DNA of 64,000 nucleotides from contig CM035420.1 in NCBI GenBank assembly GCA_020310875.1, positions 185,072,880 through 185,136,879 of the forward strand. The letters are read 5' to 3'. The stretch comes from Ceratopteris richardii (Eukaryota > Streptophyta > Polypodiopsida > Polypodiales > Pteridaceae). Positions 33,231-43,000 of this stretch are shown here, one piece after another (position 1 is the stretch's first letter; the number at the start of each line of letters is the position of its first letter). Made by a program: the position numbers and the translations under genes. The notes under the pieces are model-generated. The model had not been told where the DNA came from. It saw only the letters and a list, made by a program, of their open reading frames with translations, and searched no databases.

Positions 33231-34560
33231 TCCCTTAAGACATTCCCTCTATATATGTGAATCAAGAAGATGTCCAGTCAAGTGAACAAGTAGACTTTGA
33301 ATCCAATTCCTTACAGGAATTGCCTCATTTTACAAGCTCATCGGAGTCTAAGTCTATGCACATGAGAGCTTCCATAGTTATGGCATAGAAAAAGGAATCA
33401 ATTATACCAAGGAACATTAAATTAGTGAAGAACACTAAAGTGCAGTGCCATCTCACTTTAGAGGAGCTACTCAAAATTAAACGTGAGTTATGGAAACATG
33501 TAACTAACCAAGTGCCACGAGTAGATCATTCCCAATCTTAGGAAGGATCGCATAAGACAGTGCCAAAGATACCCTTTGATAATATAAGAGACATGAGTGA
33601 AGGAGAGGAAGTCAACTCCTATCCTCCTATCATGTACAAAGGTTATATAAGAATAGATATCTTAGATTTGGTATCAAAAGTTGCAATTGCTACTACTTCT
33701 CTATGGAAACATTGGGGCAATCCAGCTCTTAGGCTCACCAAAATGAAATTGAAAATGGCAGATGGGCATATTGAGTAACTTTTAGGATTAATAAAAGGGA
33801 TAACTCTCACTACTTGTGGTGTAGAGTTTTAAAACACATTTTCCATCTTTGATTTTGGCAAGAATCATGTCTATGAGATGGTCTTGGCTAGACCTTTTAT
33901 GAGGCAATTACAAATAGTACATGATTGAGGAACCAATTCTCTATACTTACAACATTTAGGTCTCACCAATAAAGTCAATCTCAAAGTCTACTCTCATAGG
34001 AATGTACCACCCCTATAATGGAATCCAATCCATAGAACTTTAGATGAGACAGAATGAGTGCATTTCCTAGGATTGGAATCTTCATGGATGCATGAAGACA
34101 CGTACTTGTGGATGTGTAAAGTTTTAGTGGATGAAGAAAGGAGATCAGATGCTAGAAACATAGGTTCCAATAAAACTCTTCGATCTATTCAAGAGATAGC
34201 CTATGCACCTATGGTATTTCTAGATGAGGAATTTGAACCCCATGGTTGGGTAGAAATCTTAGCCACGATGGACATAGTTGTCAATGAGGAGCACCAGACA
34301 TTCCATTGTGATGAAGATGTCTATGAAATCTTGGTATTCACAATAGAACCACTTATGCTTGATCTTGTTATAGAAAAGTGTGAGCTTAGTTCATTGAAGC
34401 TAGTGATGAGCATGAAGAGTCCATCATAATGGAGCCCTCTTGCGACTTTGAGAAGGAAAATGTTTATTTGATAGAGGCTAGGACACAGAAACTTGAAAGA
34501 TGCAAGCCATAACGAATATTTGTTTGAAGTGCCAGAAATTTTCAAGAAATATGAGATTGA
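33230..34560 (+). pseudogene. protease and acidic linker of A
   Basis: Matches the first half of the B protease-RT ORF. The protease runs from about 33640: the active site reads ILDLVSKVAIATTSLWKHWG where B has ILDSGAG, so the Asp remains but Ser-Gly is lost. LKMADGHIE and MVLARPFMRQLQIV follow. The linker at 34058-34430 keeps SSWMHEDTYLWMCKV, EEFEPHGWVEILATMDI and CDEDVYEI. Several stops interrupt it. The long linker between protease and RT is a family trait also seen in B and C. Confidence 0.85.
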
Positions 34561-35260
34561 GGATATTTTCTATCATGATAAGAATGCCCAAACAAGAAGC
34601 ACTTGTAGGAGTAGCCTATGATAGCAAAGAAAAAGACAAAGAAGATTGTAGTGACCATTGAAGATGGTGAGGAGAGATGTATGTACATAGGACATAACCT
34701 GAATGAAGAGGAATGTGAATTGATAGTTTGATTGAGAGAATATAGTGATGTGTTTGCATGGAGTTATAAGGACCTGAAAAGAGGGGATCCAAATGTCTTC
34801 TTCCATAGGATTCCAATGATCGTAGATGGTAAACCAACCAAATAGAAGCCTTACACATATAATGATAGCTATGAAGCCAAAATTAAAGAGGAGATTGATC
34901 GCTAAATGGAAGCAAGATTTATCTATGAGATTGAACATATTGAATGGATATCCCCCATTGTATTAGTGGTCAAAACAAATGGAAAATTGCACGTGTGCAT
35001 TAACTTGGGAAAAATTAATGCAGCTACCATAAGAGATAGCTATTTGCTTTCTATCACTGAACACTTATTAGAGTGACTAGCAGGCAAGGAAGTCTAAAAC
35101 TTTCTAGATGGCTTATTGGGTTACAATGAAGTATCCATTGCCCCTGAAGATCAACATAAGATGGCTTTTGCCACAGAGTGGCCAATTTTTGCATTTCATG
35201 TGATGTCTGGGCTCATCAATGCACTTGTTACATTCCAAAGCCTATGAAAGAATATGGAAG
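34561..35260 (+). pseudogene. RT of A, 5' part (interrupted by B)
   Basis: Reading with stops: KPTK-KPYTYNDSYEAKIKEEIDR, YEIEHIEWISPIVL, KLHVCINLGKINAATIRDSY, LLGYNEVSIAPEDQHKMAFATEW, then ALVTFQSL. About 14 codons expected before the EVYVDD box are deleted, and the element B begins at 35261. The continuation, including the catalytic box remnant, is at 52364. The catalytic LDG block reads FLDGLLGYNE. Confidence 0.85.
35256..35260 (+). repeat. target-site duplication of B, left
   Basis: GGAAG, identical to 52359-52363 on the other side of B. Confidence 0.95.
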
Positions 35261-35977
35261 TGTAGCTCAGTGATGAGTAGCACCTCCTTTAATGTCAATC
35301 CGGGAAGACGTGAGGATGGTATGAAGACCTCGAGCAAGTGGCGGCACAAGTGCGTGAGTGAGAAGCACACAAGCATGCACACACATACACACACACGCGC
35401 ACACACGGCAAGACAAAGAGAGAGAATCAATGGAGTTCCTTAGATTACTTTCAAAAGCTCTTACAAGTTCGTTTCAATTACAATCTAACCTCAAAAATGA
35501 GCTCTCTAGCCCTTTTTATAGTTTTTGACTAGCTTCTGGTCCTGTCCAGACCTAGTGTCCGGCCTAGTTAAAAATTAGGTTCCAGGGCTTATTTGGGGGT
35601 TCAAACGAGATCTAAAAAATACGAAAAGTGGTACGCAACTACTTCTAAGGCTCCTCAAGCTCAAGGACTCCTTGGCTTGCACAAAATGGAGCTACAAAAA
35701 GGTGAAATGATATTTACAATGATTGTTAGTGATAAAAATCACTGTTGTTGTAGGGATTTCTTCTAGTGCTCTGCCATACATATCTTCGAGCTCCCTACTT
35801 GCTCTTCCTTCCTGCATGTCCATCTCTTTGATTTGCATTAATGTCTTGAAAAAAGTATTGGCCTACTTGCCAGATCTTCTTTGACTGCCCTGTTTGCTTG
35901 TGCTGTCCCTTCGCTCTGACTCCCTTCTTTGACTTTCATGTCTTGTACGTCCTGGTGTACCAAGGCTACTGCCAACA
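35261..35977 (-). repeat. 3' LTR of B
   Basis: Plus-strand form TGTAGCTCAG ... CTGCCAACA. It contains an AC-rich microsatellite at about 35378-35406. U3 lies at the high-coordinate end. The last 46 codons of the third ORF overlap it (35838-35977). Confidence 0.97.
35511..35522 (-). promoter_or_regulatory. TATA box in the B 3' LTR
   Basis: Minus strand reads CTATAAAAAGGG within aactataaaaagggc. The identical sequence in the 5' LTR is the one that would drive the element. Confidence 0.6.
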
Positions 35978-38900
35978 CCCCCCCACTCTCGCGTCTGTCG
36001 CCCCTGACAGACCCTTGTCTAGCTGCTTTTTGGACGTAGTATTGTACAACATCGGCGGCGAGGTGGTGTTCTTCTAACCTGAGTCCCCTTGCTAGATCTG
36101 TCAGCAATGCATCCCAATTGACTGGCCCTGGGACATCTGGATGTGGCACCCGTAACTGCTCTGAGTGAATGGTTCGCTCCACAGCAAATAAATGGAGGAG
36201 ATGTGAGGGTCTGGGTACAAATATTTCTGAGTGGTATTCCCAGAACCCTGTTATGAACATCTCTTCGAATGTTTGTTTGAAGCAGGCCGGGAGGTATTTT
36301 ATTCTGGCGTGCCAAGCGTATATCACCTCTATGGAAGGAGTGGTGCTCATGTCATAAACTAAATCTTGGTTTCCTGTAAGGAATCCGACGCCTGAGAAGT
36401 GTGGGTCCTTGATATTCTTGAATGTCCTGAATGTAATAAGCATTAACTCAAAAATTTTCATGCACATCTGGGCCATTACATCAGGGGTATTCTTTAATCG
36501 GATGCTCCAGTGCCGTATAGTGGAAATCATGTAATTGACGGTGGGAGGCCCTTGAGGGGGTGCTAGATAGACGTAGTTTAACCATTTGGCGCATCCCTTG
36601 ATATTCTTGACTGCAATGGTAAACTCTGGCCATGTGCGTCTGCGGAGTACAGGAACATAACAAGGGTTATATTTAATAAAAAGAGGCATATTCGTCCAGG
36701 TGCGAACCATCTCCGGATAGGTTTCGAGGAGTCGGATCCTCCAAGTGGGTTGATGAATGGATCCTTTTTTAGCGCTCTCTGGGATGTCATCTGGCCCAAA
36801 TTGTGTAGCAAACGTTGGAGGTTTGCCACATCTGTGTTGGATTTCTGCATTGTAGTCCGCCAGAAGTATACAATATGGCACGTATTGATCATCATTAGTT
36901 CCGATCCATCTATGGTGGGACATGCTGCGGAAGTATTCTGATTTAATAATAGTGTCCTCTATCTTTGCCATAGATTGGATCTGAACTGCCACTCGATCTT
37001 CATGAGTTGATGCCGTTTTCTCTAGTGTTTGGAGCCACTCAGGTACTTCGATTTCTAACGTATCCATTCCTTCTGCGGTTTGCTCACCACCTGGCATTGG
37101 CATAGGAACGTAAGGTTCCTCATACGTCTCATCTACCTCGATGGGTACCAAATCCTCGGGTTCAGGTTCGACAACTGGAGAGGGTTGCCTTTCATGTGTG
37201 AGTAATCTTGCCTGTAATTCGGCCACCTGCTCTTTCAATGCCTTGACTTCCTCTGAAGTCGTGGTCGTTTCCGTGACTTTGGGTGCTGTCTGTTGCTCTT
37301 GGAGTTGATTGCGCAGCGCATCACGTTCCCTTTCCAAGTCATCATGAGCTTCTAATAGATCTGCATAGCTGTCCAAGATGGTCTTCATTGTCTCTGAGGG
37401 CACAGCTTTAAACTGCTCTGGATCAATTTCGTGTGGAGAGCCTTCCATTGCTGCTTCTAGATTTGCTTCATTTTGCTGCTGCAGCCTCTTGTTTTCTTCT
37501 AGGGCGGCCGCCATGTGTTTTCTGAGAAGTGCCAGGTTACGCCGGACTTTGAGATTATCGGCTTGGTATACCTCGAGCAGAGCTTCTAGTTGTTTGGCAC
37601 CTGATTCTGTCGATGGTTGGGGTGCCGCCAATAAGGTTTGGTGAGCCTGCTCAAGCGTCGTGTAGCGTTGATTCAGTTCTGCATTTTCTATTTGTAGAAT
37701 GAGAAATTGTCTTTGTAAGTTTTGATGGTGCGTTTCCAGATTCTGATACCGGTTGTCCAGAGCTTTGTACTCATGCTGGAGCTGGTATACACATTGGTTT
37801 AATGCTAAGAATATGTTATTTACATTAAATAATGCTGGGAAGGGTGAAGATGCAGGGGGAATGGGGGCGGGAATGGGAGAGGTGAATGATGTGGATGTAC
37901 GTGGAGATGTGGGTGGAGGGGGTATGGGTGATGAAGGTGGCATGGGGGGAGGGAGCGGTGCTGTGGCAGGTGATGTTTCCATCGTGTCAACTGTTTGAGT
38001 GACGGTGTAGATGGGAATCGTTGGTGGAGTGGATGTGACATCGGTGAACAGGGTGGTGAAGGTGGGCATGGTGACTCCCCCGTATTGGATTCCCGGAGAG
38101 AGTGGGATGCCCATGACAACGGTAGTGGTAGTGGATGTGGTAGTGTTAGTGTCCTGTGGTGGAGTGAATTGTGTAGTGTGAGGTGGGGATGGTGGTGACA
38201 ACGGTGCTTCCTGATATTCTTCTGCTTGCGCTGCCTCGCCTGGTGCTGATGTATTGATGTGAATTTGCTTCCCGGACCTCCTGGGACGAACGGGAACTCT
38301 TTTTTCAAACCTGTGGATGTAGGCCATTGCCTCATGAATGGCCTCGTCCAGTCCTACAGCGTCGGCATGAAGGTTCATGGACTCAATGAACAACTCGTCC
38401 ACACCTTCCTCAGCTAGCAAGTCGTTCATGAGTCTTTTGCCCTGTTCTAGAGACATCTGATGCTGTTCCTGAACCAATCGCATGGTTCGATATAGTCTCT
38501 TGATTTGTGCCGAATATGCTGGGGCACTTGCTAACTCGGAGAGTTCGTCATATTCTTGATGTTGTTCTTCGTCGGCCTCTTCTGCATCTCCTCCTGCCTC
38601 TTGTTCATCTACATCGACTTCTACAGTTTGTGGTTGGGTTGGGGCCGATGTTGTTTGGGGTCGCGGTTCCTGAGCTCGCGCTGCTTCGGCTTCGAGGTTA
38701 GAGTCATAGATTAATCTGGCAATTTCTTCATCCGTGAGGTCCTCAAGAGTAAATCCCTGCGGAAATTCCAAATCGGATGGAATGGGTGGAAACACCAGAT
38801 TAGGCCCCTCTGTGCTTGGTCTTGGTAACCGGATTGTGAATGGCCTAACTCGTCGTGTCTGGGGAGGAGTGATTTCTGGTGTAGCGGTAGCTCCCCTTGG

Positions 38901-39893
38901 TTGAGCACAGGGTAGTTGGACTCCCCCCCTCATCTTCTTTGATGGGGGACCTGCTGCTGATAGTCTTCTCTGGAATTCTTGGACTCGGGACCATACGAGT
39001 GCCCGCTGAACAGGCACGTCATAAGCCAAGCATCTATAGATTATTCTGGTCAAAGCACAACACCCGTGGAGCACATTCTTCTGTTTTTTGTTCCACCTTT
39101 GATGCGCTAGGTGGATCTGATCTATGATCCAGTGTGGTACATTGATGGGCAGGCTTTCGGTTTCTGCTAGATATAAACTGAACCATATTTTTTTCGGGGG
39201 CATTGTGAAGCGTTCTTGGGCGGGAAAAGCAAAATGTTGCATGATGGTTCGCAGGTGAAGCGCAATGGTAGGTGTCATCGCAACCATGTCCTTCAGCTTA
39301 TTAAGATCTTTGTGCTTCATTCGACCTGGAACCATGGTTTCCTTTTCTGTTGGGATGTGCATGCCATACATACCCAATGCTTCTCTTACCAGGTTGAGGG
39401 TCAACTTGAATCTTTTAAGCTCATTACCCGGCAGCAGTGATGGCAGCACAAAGGTGCTGTCGCCGCCCTTGGCTCTGCTTGGTGTGATGGTACTGATCAG
39501 ATAAGAACATCGTAAAAAATCCGGCTTTGGTAAGTGAGTCCTGAAATAACTTTCCACACCTGCTTTGACCCAAACTGATCTCATGACTTCGGCATTTTGG
39601 TAGCTTTCAAACTCGCGTGCGAAAAAGTGGTATCGACCCCATTTGCCATTGAACTCCAATTCTACTTCCCAGAAATAGGTCCCATCGCCCAGTGGTCCAG
39701 CAACATCACTGAACCAATGCGCATGCTTACCTACTTGAGAAGTGTGCCCTTGAGGAGGATCCTGAATGGGGAGCACATGTACTGCTTGAAGTTCTTGCGG
39801 CCTTGCTGTGAGACGTGGCTCAAGGAGAAGTGTTTCTATGTCCACAATTTGGGCACCAGGTCCGGCTTGAGAACTGGTACCTGCTTCTGCCAT
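35838..39893 (-). CDS. third ORF of B: large coiled-coil protein of unknown function
   Basis: The open frame starts at 39944, but the second methionine (39893) is the one matched by MAE-AGTSSQ in A0, so I prefer it; this gives about 1351 residues. Numbering from the longer start: residues 75-330 form a globular domain (KHAHWFSDVAG, LPKPDFLRCSYLIST, QRWNKKQKNVLHGC); 340-470 are proline-rich then acidic; 480-550 helical; 560-705 P/S/T-rich; 715-925 heptad-patterned coiled coil; 990-1265 a second domain with VPVLRRRTWPEF and WLNYVYL. No signal peptide or membrane span is apparent, unlike Env. Both end domains recur in D. The frame crosses the polypurine tract and ends in U3. It lacks stops over 4 kb, so it is intact. 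Function unknown; particle, chaperone or transport roles are guesses. Confidence 0.88.
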   Translation of the reverse strand: MAEAGTSSQAGPGAQIVDIETLLLEPRLTARPQELQAVHVLPIQDPPQGHTSQVGKHAHWFSDVAGPLGDGTYFWEVELEFNGKWGRYHFFAREFESYQNAEVMRSVWVKAGVESYFRTHLPKPDFLRCSYLISTITPSRAKGGDSTFVLPSLLPGNELKRFKLTLNLVREALGMYGMHIPTEKETMVPGRMKHKDLNKLKDMVAMTPTIALHLRTIMQHFAFPAQERFTMPPKKIWFSLYLAETESLPINVPHWIIDQIHLAHQRWNKKQKNVLHGCCALTRIIYRCLAYDVPVQRALVWSRVQEFQRRLSAAGPPSKKMRGGVQLPCAQPRGATATPEITPPQTRRVRPFTIRLPRPSTEGPNLVFPPIPSDLEFPQGFTLEDLTDEEIARLIYDSNLEAEAARAQEPRPQTTSAPTQPQTVEVDVDEQEAGGDAEEADEEQHQEYDELSELASAPAYSAQIKRLYRTMRLVQEQHQMSLEQGKRLMNDLLAEEGVDELFIESMNLHADAVGLDEAIHEAMAYIHRFEKRVPVRPRRSGKQIHINTSAPGEAAQAEEYQEAPLSPPSPPHTTQFTPPQDTNTTTSTTTTVVMGIPLSPGIQYGGVTMPTFTTLFTDVTSTPPTIPIYTVTQTVDTMETSPATAPLPPPMPPSSPIPPPPTSPRTSTSFTSPIPAPIPPASSPFPALFNVNNIFLALNQCVYQLQHEYKALDNRYQNLETHHQNLQRQFLILQIENAELNQRYTTLEQAHQTLLAAPQPSTESGAKQLEALLEVYQADNLKVRRNLALLRKHMAAALEENKRLQQQNEANLEAAMEGSPHEIDPEQFKAVPSETMKTILDSYADLLEAHDDLERERDALRNQLQEQQTAPKVTETTTTSEEVKALKEQVAELQARLLTHERQPSPVVEPEPEDLVPIEVDETYEEPYVPMPMPGGEQTAEGMDTLEIEVPEWLQTLEKTASTHEDRVAVQIQSMAKIEDTIIKSEYFRSMSHHRWIGTNDDQYVPYCILLADYNAEIQHRCGKPPTFATQFGPDDIPESAKKGSIHQPTWRIRLLETYPEMVRTWTNMPLFIKYNPCYVPVLRRRTWPEFTIAVKNIKGCAKWLNYVYLAPPQGPPTVNYMISTIRHWSIRLKNTPDVMAQMCMKIFELMLITFRTFKNIKDPHFSGVGFLTGNQDLVYDMSTTPSIEVIYAWHARIKYLPACFKQTFEEMFITGFWEYHSEIFVPRPSHLLHLFAVERTIHSEQLRVPHPDVPGPVNWDALLTDLARGLRLEEHHLAADVVQYYVQKAARQGSVRGDRRESGGVLAVALVHQDVQDMKVKEGSQSEGTAQANRAVKEDLASRPILFSRH
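35978..35990 (-). other. polypurine tract of B
   Basis: Minus strand GAGAGTGGGGGGG directly abuts the TGTTGGCAG start of the 3' LTR. This is the expected primer for plus-strand DNA synthesis. The third ORF is translated through it. Confidence 0.85.
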
Positions 39894-40098
39894 GGCCCTG
39901 TTCGCTGATTGGTTCTGTGAGAATACAGAACCAAGTGTTAACATCGTAATGGACAGAATAAATCCGTTGTTGCCCTCGTTACAACATTAACATGAGGTAG
40001 ATGGTGAGTTAGTGGTTAGTAAGTGCATGAAGGCAGTGTGTGTAGTTAGTGCTTGTGTTGTCCTAGGAGACTATTGCAGTTAGTAAGTGAGTATGAAT

Positions 40099-43000
40099 TT
40101 ACAAATTGGGGTCGGGGGGTTCATTACAGGCCCTAGGCTGCCAAATGCAGTGAATGGGCTTTGCTTTCGGTTTCGGAGAGTCTCTACAGAGCTTTCCCGG
40201 TGTCGTGGTTTGAAAACGAGGCCTTTTTGGGACCCATTTACAATTGATTACATGTACGCTCTTGGGTTTTGGTGTGTACATGAGTGTCGAGAACGAGTGA
40301 AATCTGGCAGTATGCGTCGCGGCGTTATGCTGTTTAAGTTGTGGCCTCAGCGTAGCTACTTGTGCCATCAAGCAAGCCTTAGGCACCCAAATTTGTCTTG
40401 ATTGTGGGCTTGCCTTCATCGACTTCTTGGGTACCCAAATAGATTTTACTTTAGCAGAAGAATTTCTGAAGGACTTCTTATTAGCGTTGTGTTGTTGGTC
40501 ACTAATAAGAGGCTTTGCCCCTGTAGTTGACGGTGGTGCGACCGGTCGTTCGCCTCTCCGCACCCATACCTGGTCTATCTTCTGGGCCATTCTGTTGCAC
40601 AGGTACTTTTGATCTCGGACATAGGTAGTACTCTGCTTCTTCTGCCTTTGATCCACCTTGGGTTGCTGCCTCCTTCTAGCCTTTGGAAAAGAAGGGAGTT
40701 CCGTTGCATTCCTGACTCCTTTTTCGTGAATATCGTTTCTCTGCAACACATAGTTTTGGACAAGAATAGCATGGTCATCCTCATGTGTACCCCTGGAAGG
40801 ACCAGGAGTCTGTGCCTTTCCTAGTTCCTTGAGTGCTCCATTGTCTAATTCTACTGTAACTCGACTATGATTGATCCAAACCTGGAGAAGTCCACTTCTT
40901 AGGTTTAAATTGACTGCTTGGTCATAAATCCAATCTTGACCCAAGACAAGAGGTTCAGTGAGATCCTCATCTTGACACACTAGCACTTTAACTGTCATTG
41001 CCTCATCATGAATGTAGAGGGGAAGTTCCACCTCGCCCATGCAAGGGGTTTCCACGCCTCCCAATCCTATGAGGTATGCTTCCACAGGATGGACAGTTAA
41101 CTGTAACTCTTGACAGTAAGACAACTTAACAGCACTAGTGGCAGCACCTGAGTCAATCAAGGCTCTTACGGTCCTTGTACTCTTTCCTTGTCCTATGTCT
41201 ATGGTTATGAAGGGACGTCTATCAATTATTCTATTCGAGCTTGTTCCTGCAACTTCACACATGGCTATGGGAAATCCTTGGTCTGCATAGTCATTCGCTC
41301 CAGGCTGATCTCTACCTTGCCTTCGTAATTTCATCCTTCTGATGCGTTCTAAAGCCTCTGCTTGAGCTTCTTCTCTAATTCTCTTTTCTTCCTCTTTGCG
41401 TTTCTTAGCAGTGTTGAGTCGGCTAAGCATTTCCTCCGTGAGGGGTTCCTGATACAACTTGACTCTGCAACCGCTAATATAATTTGGGAGAACATCACCC
41501 TCTAATGTGGCCAATTGTACCGCTCCGCTTGTGGAGATCCTATTGATGATCATAGGTCCGTAGCCTCTCTTTTCTAGCTTCCTTGCGTGTTGTTTGAGTG
41601 TATAGACTAGGACTAGATCTCCTGCTTTCAAGCCTTTATCCTTCACATGGGCATCGAAATATGCCTTCTGTCTCTTCTTGGCGGCATATATTCCTGCAGC
41701 GGCTCTTAGTCTTGTTTCCCCTAATCGTTCAAGGTCAAAGATCCTAGAAGAGAGTTCGTGACCTGTCCATTCGTGCTCTTGTGCTACTCTCAATGTAGGG
41801 ATCAAGAAGTCCAAGGGTAGCACAGCGTTTTGGCCGAATACCATCTGAAAGGGGGTGGCTTGGAGTACCGTTTTGTAGGCAACTCGGTATGCCCAAACAG
41901 CATGGTGTAGCTGTTTGTCCCAATCAGAGCGTTTAGTGTTCACTAATTTCGTCAGTACATTGCATAGAATCTTATTAGTGCTCTCAGCTTGTCCATTAGC
42001 TTGAGGGTGATAAGGGGCAGACTTCTTGTGTATTACCAAGAATTCTTGGAGTAGATTTTCAATCACTTCGTTCAAGAAATGAGTGCCTCTATCACTTACA
42101 AGCTCTATGGGTAGTCCATATCTCGTGAATACATTCTCAAACAAGAATTTGGCAGTTGTTTGAGCATCGTTCTTGGTTGTAGCTTTTACCTCTACCCACT
42201 TGGTGAGATAATCTGTTGCCACAATGATGTATTCCGCATGAGAACCTTTCGCTGGGGGATTAATAGGACCTACGAAGTCTATTCCCCACTTAGAGAATGC
42301 ACGTCCACCCATCATAGGTTTCAGTGGCATCTCATCTTTGCGTATAGGATACTGAGTCCTTTGACAGATATCACACCGTTTCACATAGGTATGTGCATCC
42401 ATGTGAAGGGTGGGCCACCAGAAGCCCGCAAACAATATTGCCTTGATCACCCGATCTGGTCCAAAGTGTCCTCCTGCTACACCTTGGTGAGCAGTTTCTA
42501 AGATCTTAAGATACTCACTTTCATGGACACACAGTCTCAGGTAACCATCCTTACCGCGCTTGTATAGATTATCACCAACGAGTGAATAATCATGGGCTTC
42601 TTGTTCCAAACTCCTTTTTCTAGTTAGAGTCATGTCTGGAGGGAATGTGTTTGTCCTCAAGAATGCTACTAGAGGTTCACTCCAATCTGGCACAATGGAC
42701 ACTTGATAGAGAGTGGCATGTTCCACAGGTGGTTTAGTGCAACAGATTGGGCATTCCTTGCACAACTTTTGGACATCCGCTTCCATGGTTGGCCAGTGCA
42801 CTCCGAATCTCTTTAGAGTCTGTAAAGTTCGTTGTTTTGAATGGTGTTGCTCTAGTGCACCTACATGTGCTAACTGCAACCATTTAGCGTACTCATCCTC
42901 TTCTACGCAACAAGCCAAGATCCCTTGATCTGTGTGCTTGTACATGCTTCCTGCCATGATGTGGTATTTTTGGGCTTTTACAACCTCTCTGTTCCGTGTG

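Larger units (their letters stand above)
28212..35260 (+). mobile_element. A (left part): old copy of the giant family, plus strand
   Basis: Begins with a diverged LTR at 28212, then a tRNA-Asp-type primer site, a leader with a repeat array, gag, protease, linker and RT up to the insertion of B at 35260. The sequence resumes at 52364. Homology with B is clear throughout, but stops are dense, and many differences from B are C-to-T or G-to-A, typical of methylated DNA decay. It inserted into the RT of H. Its own 3' half after integrase and its 3' LTR are missing. Confidence 0.9.

Noticed and set aside
35219..35443. Open frames across the AC-rich part of the B LTRs (also 51252-51824)
   Set aside because: They read through a microsatellite and U5 on the antisense strand and resemble no protein.
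35838..39893. Calling the third ORF of B an envelope gene
   Set aside because: The position fits Env, but no signal peptide, membrane span or fusion-peptide-like stretch is visible, and the coiled-coil/proline-rich make-up is different.
36169..39908. Plus-strand open frames opposite the third ORF of B
   Set aside because: They are shadows of a 4-kb intact minus-strand ORF, short and without family resemblance.
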